A DNA stretch of 10,397 nt, from positions 1 to 10,397 of the forward strand of contig CANRZC010000059.1 of assembly GCA_947644185.1 (NCBI GenBank), written 5' to 3'. The position numbers and the translations under genes were made by a program. The notes beneath the pieces are model-generated. The model was not told where the DNA came from. It saw only the letters and a program-made list of their open reading frames with translations, and made no database searches. Positions within the stretch are counted from its first letter, which is position 1. Every line of letters begins with the position of its first letter. This document shows, piece by piece, positions 1 through 5,653 of this stretch. The DNA is from an uncultured Acetatifactor sp. Lineage in GTDB: Bacteria > Bacillota > Clostridia > Lachnospirales > Lachnospiraceae.

Positions 1-84
1 GGAAAAGTTGCTTATCCCGCGCCTTATGATCAGCCATTTTATATGATATTGAATCGAGGAAGCAGATATGTGGATTGCAGATAA
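1..84 (+). pseudogene. C-terminal fragment resembling glycoside hydrolase family 16 (truncated, 5' end outside window)
   Basis: Frame 1 is open from the window edge to a TAA at 82-84 and reads GKVAYPAPYDQPFYMILN followed by RGSRYVDCR. The stretch PAPYDQPFYMILN matches the conserved late strand of GH16 beta-glucanases (usual form: P-A-P-F-D-x-x-F-Y-I-I-L-N). In that family it is followed by L-A-V-G-G and then by 20 or more further residues. Here the likeness stops at base 54, immediately before the ribosome binding site of the methyltransferase, and the frame ends 9 residues later inside that gene. This looks like the broken end of a GH16 gene left by a deletion or rearrangement. Only 27 codons are visible, so the assignment rests on one motif and the upstream part of the gene could not be seen. 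Confidence 0.45.
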
Positions 85-958
85 ATGGACAGATTATGAA
101 GTGCTGGATGCCACAGATGGCGAAAAGCTGGAGCGATGGGGCGACTATATTCTCATTCGCCCAGACCCTCAAGTCATTTGGAGCACACCCCACAGTCACA
201 AAGGCTGGAGCAAGAAGAACGGCCATTACCACAGAAGCCCAAAGAGCGGCGGAGAGTGGGAATTTTTCCAGCTGCCAAATGAGTGGAGCATCTCTTACCA
301 GCTGGACCCTTGTGCTCTAACCTTCCGTCTGAAGCCATTTAGCTTCAAGCATACAGGCCTTTTTCCAGAGCAGGCCGTAAACTGGGAATGGTTTTCCAGA
401 CTCCTTCGAAATGCCAGCAAGCAATTGAATCGCCCCTTAAAGGTATTGAACCTCTTCGCCTACACTGGCGGTGCCACCATAGCTGCTGCCTCCACTGGTG
501 CCTCTGTGACCCATGTGGATGCCTCCAAGGGCATGGTAACCTGGGCAAAGGAAAATGCGGCTGCCTCTGGCCTGGGCGACGCTCCCATCAGGTGGCTGGT
601 GGATGACTGTGTAAAGTTCGTGGAGCGGGAAATCCGTCGTGGCAATGTCTATGACGGTATCATCATGGATCCTCCCTCCTACGGCAGAGGTCCAAAGGGG
701 GAAATCTGGAAGCTGGAGACTAGTATCTGGCCATTTCTCACATTGACTGCCAAGCTCCTGTCCAAAGATGCCCTGTTTTTCCTGCTGAATTCCTACACCA
801 CTGGCCTGCAGCCTGCAGTGCTTTCCTATCTGCTAAATGAAGCAGTGGCAAAGCGCTTCGGAGGACATGTAGAGGCCCAGGAAATTGGTTTACCCGTCTC
901 GGAAAGCGGACTGATCCTCCCCTGCGGCGCCGCAGGGCGCTGGCAGCATTTTTCATAG
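68..958 (+). CDS. Class I SAM-dependent methyltransferase (RlmI/RlmK-like, probable rRNA cytosine methyltransferase family)
   Basis: This 296-residue protein carries a Rossmann-type methyltransferase domain. SAM-binding motif I is LNLFAYTGGATIAAA (about 127-141), the acidic residue ending strand 2 is D151 in HVDAS, and motif IV is DPPSY at 201-205. The N-terminal block (LERWGDY, RPDPQVIW) and the C-terminal block LILPCGAAGRW are typical of the family annotated as SAM-dependent methyltransferase next to RlmI. The N-terminal PUA domain of E. coli RlmI is absent. Methylation of a nucleobase in rRNA is inferred from family membership; the actual substrate cannot be read from the sequence. The ATG at 68 is preceded by GAGGAAG at a good distance. 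The 3' end overlaps the convergent acyltransferase gene by 6 bp. The first 17 bases overlap the GH16-like remnant in another frame. Confidence 0.85.
   Translation: MWIADKWTDYEVLDATDGEKLERWGDYILIRPDPQVIWSTPHSHKGWSKKNGHYHRSPKSGGEWEFFQLPNEWSISYQLDPCALTFRLKPFSFKHTGLFPEQAVNWEWFSRLLRNASKQLNRPLKVLNLFAYTGGATIAAASTGASVTHVDASKGMVTWAKENAAASGLGDAPIRWLVDDCVKFVEREIRRGNVYDGIIMDPPSYGRGPKGEIWKLETSIWPFLTLTAKLLSKDALFFLLNSYTTGLQPAVLSYLLNEAVAKRFGGHVEAQEIGLPVSESGLILPCGAAGRWQHFS
920..937. repeat. 18-bp perfect palindrome at the convergent gene ends
   Basis: CCCTGCGGCGCCGCAGGG is its own reverse complement, and could fold as a 7-bp stem with a 4-base loop. It lies in the last codons of the methyltransferase (encoding part of LPCGAAGRW) and 15 bases beyond the stop of the opposing acyltransferase. 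On the plus strand a run of five T follows, but about 11 bases after the stem, which is too far for a standard intrinsic terminator. No T run follows on the minus strand. It may still slow or end transcription between the converging genes. Confidence 0.4.
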
Positions 959-2050
959 CACATACTTTTTTAGCGGCGGTATTTGGCAAAGCATCCAGGC
1001 TGTGGCTACAGACAAAAGCGCTGTCCCTGTGAAAAAGACCAACAAGCTAATCCCCAGAGAAATGGGAACCGGCATCCCAGATGGCAAAAGCTGCAATAGA
1101 GACAGGGGGGTTATGTGAAAAAATTTATAGGCTAAATTCAAAAAAAGCGGATGGATCAGATACACGGCAAAGCTCAGTTCCGAAGCTTTTGCCCAAAAAG
1201 GACGTAAGGGGCATTTTGTGCCCATTCCCCAGGCGAACAGCAATAGGGCAAGAAGCACAGTAAAGGGATAGTTGTAAGCCATCCTCAGTACATATTCTCC
1301 TGATAGGCGGCTGACAGCCATCCCACCTACCACCAGAGCGGTCAGAGCGGGAAGGATTCCTATTCTGACCACTTTTTTCAGTCTTTCCTTCTTTTCCACT
1401 GCAAACAGGTATCCACATATATAATAGAAGAAATAGATTGCGTCTCCTGGCAGGGAAGGCCCTTCCTGCCCTGACAGCAGGTAGAAATAAGGCAGAACAG
1501 AACAGCCAATGAACAGCACAGAGAGCATTCCGTACACTGTCCACTTTGGCATCACCATAAGCACTCTTTTCAGAAAGGGTGTCAGCAGATACAAAATGAG
1601 AATCAGATACAGATACCACATATGCGCCCAGCTCTTTCCGCAAAGGACTCTGACAAAGGCCTCTGCCAGCATTCCCATGCGAAATGTCATCTCCTCAGAC
1701 ATCAGCTCCAGACACCCAAAAGGTACTCCAAACAAAAACAGGGCCAGCAGGATACGCCTACCATATTTTGTTATCATTTTTCCCATGCCAAATTGGCGCT
1801 CTGGATTGAGAAATAAATAACCTGATATCAGTAAAAATATGGGCACACACCAGCACACCAGATCCAGTGCCACCATAAAAACCCTTCGCTCTTCCAGATA
1901 AAAGCTCATGTCTGTGGTATCCATGACACCGCTCACCGTATGAAGCATGATTACCGCAAAGGTAGCCAACACTCTTAATCTATCCAAAAAAGCTTCCCGC
2001 TCTTTCATTCGCTCTGCCTTCCCTGCCTTTCTTTCCTTGTGTGTCACCAT
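953..2050 (-). CDS. Acyltransferase family 3 integral membrane protein (OafA/YrhL-like O-acyltransferase)
   Basis: This membrane protein of about 365 residues has roughly ten hydrophobic segments spread along its length. It opens with FLDRLRVLATFAVIMLHTV, the family signature (Arg followed by a membrane helix carrying a His, about H37), and closes with AVYLIHPLFLN, the conserved last helix. Family members move acetyl or other acyl groups onto cell-surface sugars, peptidoglycan or antibiotics. The substrate here is unknown, since no neighbouring polysaccharide genes are visible. I chose the ATG at 2050 because GTGGAG stands 4 bases upstream. An in-frame ATG at 2083 has no ribosome binding site and only an unremarkable extension, and a third ATG at 2008 is possible. 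The gene is divergent from the two-component pair, and its 3' end overlaps the methyltransferase. Confidence 0.85.
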   Translation of the reverse strand: MVTHKERKAGKAERMKEREAFLDRLRVLATFAVIMLHTVSGVMDTTDMSFYLEERRVFMVALDLVCWCVPIFLLISGYLFLNPERQFGMGKMITKYGRRILLALFLFGVPFGCLELMSEEMTFRMGMLAEAFVRVLCGKSWAHMWYLYLILILYLLTPFLKRVLMVMPKWTVYGMLSVLFIGCSVLPYFYLLSGQEGPSLPGDAIYFFYYICGYLFAVEKKERLKKVVRIGILPALTALVVGGMAVSRLSGEYVLRMAYNYPFTVLLALLLFAWGMGTKCPLRPFWAKASELSFAVYLIHPLFLNLAYKFFHITPLSLLQLLPSGMPVPISLGISLLVFFTGTALLSVATAWMLCQIPPLKKYVL

Positions 2051-2163
2051 TGTACTCCACGTAGATAAGCCTGTGCAAGTCATAAAGAAATAATTAAGAA
2101 ATAAGCTCTGTGCTTCCCCTCTGACGACTACAACTTCTTAACAATATCTTTATGCCCGTTTTG

Positions 2164-2192
2164 TTGCTTCCTGCTACAAAAAACGATATAAT
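2164..2192 (+). promoter_or_regulatory. Sigma-A promoter of the two-component operon
   Basis: TTGCTT (2164-2169), 17 bases, then TATAAT (2187-2192): a perfect -10 and a 4 of 6 -35 match with the ideal spacing. Transcription would start near 2199. That lies downstream of an in-frame ATG at 2152 and so argues for the kinase start at 2242. No T-rich hairpin or known riboswitch is visible in the roughly 43-base leader. I could not identify a convincing promoter for the divergent acyltransferase in the rest of the 2051-2241 interval. Confidence 0.7.
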
Positions 2193-2241
2193 GGAAGACA
2201 GTCGCTACTTCAAATATTGCAACTTAAGAAAGGATGACATC

Positions 2242-3114
2242 ATGCGCAAAAAACTACGAAATTTATTGCTGTACCCAAACCATTCCAACCGCCGCCAAAA
2301 AGGCCAAAAAAGCTTCTGTACCCTGTTGGGTATTGCTGCTACCCTCACCACCACCGGGCTTTTAGCCCCACGGTTTCGGAATCAAAAGGTCAGGAAAAGC
2401 CATGGAAAGCGTCTGTCTCAGAAAGTCATGCTGAAGGAAATCCATGAAAGCCTTATGCACACCATTCCCCATGACCTGCGCACACCACTTTCCGGTATCC
2501 TGGGCAACAGCCTCCTTTACCTGGAAAGCCATGAGACTCTGGAGGAAGCGGAAAAGCTCCATCTGGTAAGTCAAATCCATGAGGATTCTGGATGGCTTCT
2601 CAACATCGTAGAAAATCTGCTGGCAATCAATCGAATCCGGGATACGGAAAACGCCATCAACACCAAAAATGAAGTGGTGGAGGAGGTGCTGGGAGAAGCC
2701 CTACAAAAGCTGAAGATGCGACACCCTAACTTTGAGGTCCATGCCACCATTCCCAATGAGATGATTGTACTGCCTATAGATGCACTGTTAATAGAGCAGG
2801 TGATTATCAATCTGCTGGAAAATGCATTGGTCCATTCCGGCAGTAAAGAACCCGTAGATATCCTGGTAGAAAACGGGAAAGACTATGTCACCTTTACAGT
2901 CAGGGACTATGGTCAAGGTATTCCCGATAAAGTATTGGACACTATGCTGGACGCGTCCACCCTGGCAAAAGCCACGCTAGTCCCCCACAAAAAGATCGGT
3001 ATCGGTCTGTTCATCTGTAAAGCCATCATTTCGGCCCACCACGGAACATTCCTGGGCCGCAACCACAGTCAGGGTGCAGAATTTATCTTCACTCTGCCAA
3101 AAAGGAGCAAATGA
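2242..3114 (+). CDS. Sensor-poor histidine kinase (KdpD-like kinase core)
   Basis: This 290-residue kinase starts at the ATG at 2242, with AGGA 7 bases upstream. Residues 1-50 are basic with one hydrophobic stretch (about 24-42), a possible single membrane pass. The phosphoacceptor domain follows (about 60-130), with HDLRTPLSGIL and the phosphorylated His at 77. The ATP-binding domain has an N-box (INLLENALVHS, N190 and N194), a G1 box (RDYGQGIP, from D222) and a G2 box (KIGIGLFICK). All catalytic motifs look intact. The HisKA block and the paired KdpE-like regulator point to the KdpD branch, whose members normally carry long N-terminal sensor and four-helix membrane regions; these are missing. 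The residue before the active His is Pro (P76), where Ser is usual. It is co-transcribed with the regulator 6 bp downstream. The signal is unknown, and no kdpFABC potassium transport genes are present. Confidence 0.85.
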   Translation: MRKKLRNLLLYPNHSNRRQKGQKSFCTLLGIAATLTTTGLLAPRFRNQKVRKSHGKRLSQKVMLKEIHESLMHTIPHDLRTPLSGILGNSLLYLESHETLEEAEKLHLVSQIHEDSGWLLNIVENLLAINRIRDTENAINTKNEVVEEVLGEALQKLKMRHPNFEVHATIPNEMIVLPIDALLIEQVIINLLENALVHSGSKEPVDILVENGKDYVTFTVRDYGQGIPDKVLDTMLDASTLAKATLVPHKKIGIGLFICKAIISAHHGTFLGRNHSQGAEFIFTLPKRSK

Positions 3115-3120
3115 TATATC

Positions 3121-3816
3121 ATGAATGCCAAAGTTCATATCCTGCTGATTGAAGATGAGAAAAGTCCTTGTACCTATATCACTGCTCTCCTGGGCAAAAA
3201 CGGATACAACATCACTACAGCCATGACCGGCAGGGAAGCCCTTAGCCTTGCAGCCTCCCTCTGCCCTGACTTGATCCTGTTAGACTTGAGGTTGCCGGAC
3301 ATGGACGGATTTTTGGTACTGGAAAAGCTGCGCAGCTGGAGCCATGTTCCTATTATCGTGGTCTCAGTCTACAGTGAAGAACAGGAAAAGGTAAGAGCAT
3401 TAGATCTGGGCGCTGACGATTATGTCACAAAGCCCTTTTATCCAGGTGAGCTGACTGCTCGCATTCGCACTGCTCTGCGCCACAGTCGCCGCCATATGCC
3501 AAACCAGATCTACAAAGCTGGCAACCTGGAAATTAACCTGGATAAAAGGACCATTTATCTGGATGGTCAGCAGATCCATCTGACACAGATTGAATATCAG
3601 CTACTCTCACTTCTAGCAGAAAATGCTGGGCGCGTGCTGACTTACAATGCAATCCTGCGTCGCATTTGGGGTCCCTACGCAGAGGAGAACAATCAAATTC
3701 TCCGTGTCAACATGGCAAATATCCGCCGAAAAATTGAACAGAATCCTGCTCAGCCTCAGTATGTATTTACTGAGGTGGGCGTGGGTTATCGAATGCGGGA
3801 AAATGAAAACGAGTAG
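3121..3816 (+). CDS. OmpR/KdpE-family response regulator
   Basis: This 231-residue regulator is partner to the kinase just upstream. The receiver domain (1-118) has the acidic pair E11/D12, the phosphorylation site D55 in LILLDLRLPDMDG, the switch Ser at S82 and the conserved K104 in YVTKPF. The winged-helix DNA-binding domain (about 130-227) ends in the typical VGVGYRM wing. Length and layout are normal for the family, and it should bind DNA as a dimer when phosphorylated. The ATG at 3121 has AAAGGAG 13 bases upstream, rather far; an ATG at 3111 overlapping the kinase stop is in the wrong frame. KdpE controls potassium uptake in E. coli, but nothing here supports that target, so I give no symbol. 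Its stop codon lies in the first stem arm of the terminator. Confidence 0.92.
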   Translation: MNAKVHILLIEDEKSPCTYITALLGKNGYNITTAMTGREALSLAASLCPDLILLDLRLPDMDGFLVLEKLRSWSHVPIIVVSVYSEEQEKVRALDLGADDYVTKPFYPGELTARIRTALRHSRRHMPNQIYKAGNLEINLDKRTIYLDGQQIHLTQIEYQLLSLLAENAGRVLTYNAILRRIWGPYAEENNQILRVNMANIRRKIEQNPAQPQYVFTEVGVGYRMRENENE

Positions 3817-3846
3817 GGCCAGCGTATGCCAGCCCTATTCTTTTTC
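3814..3846. terminator. Terminator hairpin shared by converging genes
   Basis: TAGGGC (3814-3819) pairs with GCCCTA (3832-3837). Two inner G-C pairs and a GTAT loop close the hairpin, with a 2x2 mismatch between, and a T-rich run follows on the plus strand (3838-3846). It ends the kinase-regulator transcript. The TAG stops of the regulator (plus) and of the anti-sigma gene (minus) both lie inside the stem arms. On the minus strand the following sequence is only mildly T-rich, so termination in that direction is less certain. Confidence 0.6.
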
Positions 3847-4947
3847 TCCCATGGAACAAAACATCTCCCAAATTTCCTCCGCTGTACCCCGGCCAGAAAA
3901 CCGCACCAGCACACCGCTTGGATAGTAAACACCAAAGTTCCCTCTGGGTGTATCTGTATCCCCATTGTCATCGTAGGATTTCATCCGGCTCTCCACCATC
4001 TCCAGGGTAAAATCTCCGGCAGCAAATACCGGATTGTCAAAAGTCTGCCGATACTTTTCTGGTACCGTCTCCCCGTAAGGGATCTCATACAAGCGCACGT
4101 CATAGGTTTCCGTTATGGACACATCTACTGTGACTGGAGGATTCTCAGGCTTCTCCAGATGCAATTGGATGTAATCCAAGCCTCTGCTCCAGCACACTGC
4201 CAGATTTGCCTGCTCTTGTTCTGTTATGGTGTAGGCCTCCTCAAAGACATATCCTTTTGGAATCACCGTGGGGATATAGACGCCCAGATCTGCCTGGCTT
4301 CTGCTCTGCTCCTCTGTCAGTTTCACAGACTGCAATTGTGGACAACTCTCCACATCTGCTATGCCATCCTTTACACCCGCTTGCTCCGTCTCCCCGAAAC
4401 CAGACTGATTTCCCGTGATCTCTTCCTTTACTTCTGGCACAGCGCCTTCCGTGTCTTGGGTACCCGGAGCCTCATTCCCCTGGTCCTGTGTCTTTTGGCC
4501 AGGCACAGCACCTTCTTCAGCTTGCCCTGCTTGGTTCCTGACAGAATCCAATTCTTTCGCTTCTTTGTTCTCTTCGGCCTGGGCCAGCTCCTCTTTCTCT
4601 GCTCCCTCCCCTGGTGCTATGTCACCTGTTGTCATATCCCACCCTGCGTCATTTTCTGTGTCCATAATGGCTTCCGCAGCCTTTCCCCCAGATGAATCCC
4701 CCATTCTCAGGTTTAGCAATTGGTAGCCACCCCAGCTAAGGGCTCCCACCACTGCCAGGCACATTACCGCTGCCATCCGCTTTGTGCTCAGCCACAGGGG
4801 TCTTCTGTAGGGGGTGACTTTCCCCTTCTTGCTGCAGCGCTCCAGCAGCGCTTCGTCCACAGCAGACAATGCCTCCATAAGCCGCATAGCCCGCTCCTGC
4901 TGGCTCCTGTCCCCATGCTTTTCCTGAAAGCTCTCCTTCCTGTTCAT
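3835..4947 (-). CDS. Membrane-anchored anti-sigma factor of the ECF sigma operon
   Basis: This 370-residue protein has three parts. Residues 1-56 are cytoplasmic and contain MEALSAVDEALLERC, like the short sigma-binding N-termini of Clostridial companion proteins. One membrane helix follows (about 57-79). The outer part is a low-complexity linker rich in Glu, Gln, Gly and Ala (about 82-210) and then a folded domain (about 213-370). That domain, with YIPTVIPKGY near its start and VRFSGRGTAEEIWEMF near its end, resembles the DUF4367-type domains found in such proteins. It should hold the sigma factor inactive at the membrane until an envelope signal arrives. The start overlaps the sigma stop as ATGA, with GGGAGG about 9 bases upstream, so translation is coupled. 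The anti-sigma role is inferred from gene order and architecture; the signal is unknown. Confidence 0.75.
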   Translation of the reverse strand: MNRKESFQEKHGDRSQQERAMRLMEALSAVDEALLERCSKKGKVTPYRRPLWLSTKRMAAVMCLAVVGALSWGGYQLLNLRMGDSSGGKAAEAIMDTENDAGWDMTTGDIAPGEGAEKEELAQAEENKEAKELDSVRNQAGQAEEGAVPGQKTQDQGNEAPGTQDTEGAVPEVKEEITGNQSGFGETEQAGVKDGIADVESCPQLQSVKLTEEQSRSQADLGVYIPTVIPKGYVFEEAYTITEQEQANLAVCWSRGLDYIQLHLEKPENPPVTVDVSITETYDVRLYEIPYGETVPEKYRQTFDNPVFAAGDFTLEMVESRMKSYDDNGDTDTPRGNFGVYYPSGVLVRFSGRGTAEEIWEMFCSMGEKE

Positions 4948-5504
4948 AGGATCACACCCTCCCTTTCCAGATACTCCCGAAGCTTCGCCCTAGTGCGAAA
5001 CAGAGAGGTTTTTACAGTATTTAGCTTCATATCATAACGCCTGGCAATATCGCTATACTCCTCCACATACCAATATCGGCGAAGGAATATATTGCATTCC
5101 CGCTCTGGCAGCCCATAGAGAAAGTCATTCACCAGACGCTCCAGCTCCGCAGCCTCCACCTCAGCCTCTGTATTGTGGGCATCCGGCAGGCATTCCGCCA
5201 GCTCGTCCAGTGCAAATTCCATTTCTCCCTTTCCCCTTTTCATAGCACGCCTTTCCTTCCATCTGTCCAAGGACAGATTCCGTGTGATAGTCCCCAGAAA
5301 CAAAGCCAGACGCCCTGGCCGCTTAGGTGGTATTGCATTCCATGCCCGCAGCCAGGTATCATTCACGCACTCGTCCGAGTCTTCTCTGGAATACAGAATA
5401 TTCCATGCGATGCTATAGCAGTAACTTCCATAAGCCTTCTGGGATTCGTATATGGCCTGTTCCTCTCTTCCCCAATATAAGTCCAGTATCTCTGCATCCT
5501 TCAA
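4944..5504 (-). CDS. ECF-type sigma-70 family RNA polymerase sigma factor
   Basis: This protein of about 186 residues has the two-domain ECF layout. Region 2 (about 10-85) includes SIAWNILYSREDSDECVNDT, LRAWNAIPP and LGTITRNLSLDRW, which bind core polymerase and the -10 element. Region 4 (about 125-182) includes LPERECNIFLRRYW and a helix-turn-helix, SDIARRYDMKLNTVKTSLFR, which reads the -35 element. The long open frame extends upstream into cls without any family likeness. The real start is most likely TTG at 5504, which has GGGAGG 6 bases upstream and gives the family's usual opening MKDAEILDLYW. No ATG lies nearby in frame. It is followed directly by its anti-sigma gene and preceded by an ECF-type promoter, as expected for an autoregulated stress sigma factor. 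The regulon is not visible beyond its own operon. Confidence 0.9.
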   Translation of the reverse strand: MKDAEILDLYWGREEQAIYESQKAYGSYCYSIAWNILYSREDSDECVNDTWLRAWNAIPPKRPGRLALFLGTITRNLSLDRWKERRAMKRGKGEMEFALDELAECLPDAHNTEAEVEAAELERLVNDFLYGLPERECNIFLRRYWYVEEYSDIARRYDMKLNTVKTSLFRTRAKLREYLEREGVIL

Positions 5505-5562
5505 TGTATGCCTCCCTCCTTCATCCCCACAGCTGTTTTTCCGGTAACGACTCTTAACTCTA

Positions 5563-5590
5563 TAAACGATATCTGTACAAAAAAGTTTCA
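5563..5590 (-). promoter_or_regulatory. ECF-type autoregulatory promoter (TGAAAC-N16-CGTTTA)
   Basis: Read on the minus strand, TGAAAC (5590-5585) is followed by exactly 16 bases and then CGTTTA (5568-5563). This matches the form known for ECF sigma factors such as B. subtilis SigW (TGAAAC, 16 bases, CGTA). It lies 58 bases before the sigma start codon and points at the gene. By eye I found no second copy with this spacing in the window. Control by the sigma factor itself is inferred from the motif and position. Confidence 0.75.
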
Positions 5591-5602
5591 AAATAAAAAG
5601 AA

Positions 5603-5630
5603 ACAAAAAAAGGGTAGGAAAATCCCACCC
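5603..5630 (-). terminator. Intrinsic terminator after cls
   Basis: On the minus strand GGGTGGGA and TCCTACCC form an 8-bp stem (one G-T pair) around a 3-base loop (5630-5612). A run of T follows (5611-5605) and then more T-rich sequence. It stands 23 bases after the cls stop and about 13 bases before the -35 box of the ECF promoter, so it should insulate the sigma operon from lipid-operon read-through. Confidence 0.85.
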
Positions 5631-5653
5631 TCTCTGCCAAAGCCTTTGGGCAA

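Noticed and set aside
2094..2230. Three copies of TTAAGAA (2094-2100, inverted at 2135-2141, and 2224-2230) around the divergent promoters
   Set aside because: The spacing does not fit the direct repeats that OmpR-family regulators use, and short AT-rich repeats are expected by chance here.
2152..2241. Upstream ATG extending the histidine kinase by 30 residues
   Set aside because: It lies upstream of the predicted transcription start (near 2199) and lacks a ribosome binding site, while the ATG at 2242 has AGGA at good spacing.
2242..3816. Naming the two-component pair kdpD/kdpE
   Set aside because: The kinase lacks the KdpD sensor region and no potassium transport genes are nearby; only the kinase core and regulator family are similar.
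3826..4695. 289-codon open frame on the plus strand, opposite the anti-sigma gene
   Set aside because: It has no recognisable domain or ribosome binding site, and lies opposite a well-supported gene whose low-complexity linker explains the lack of stops.
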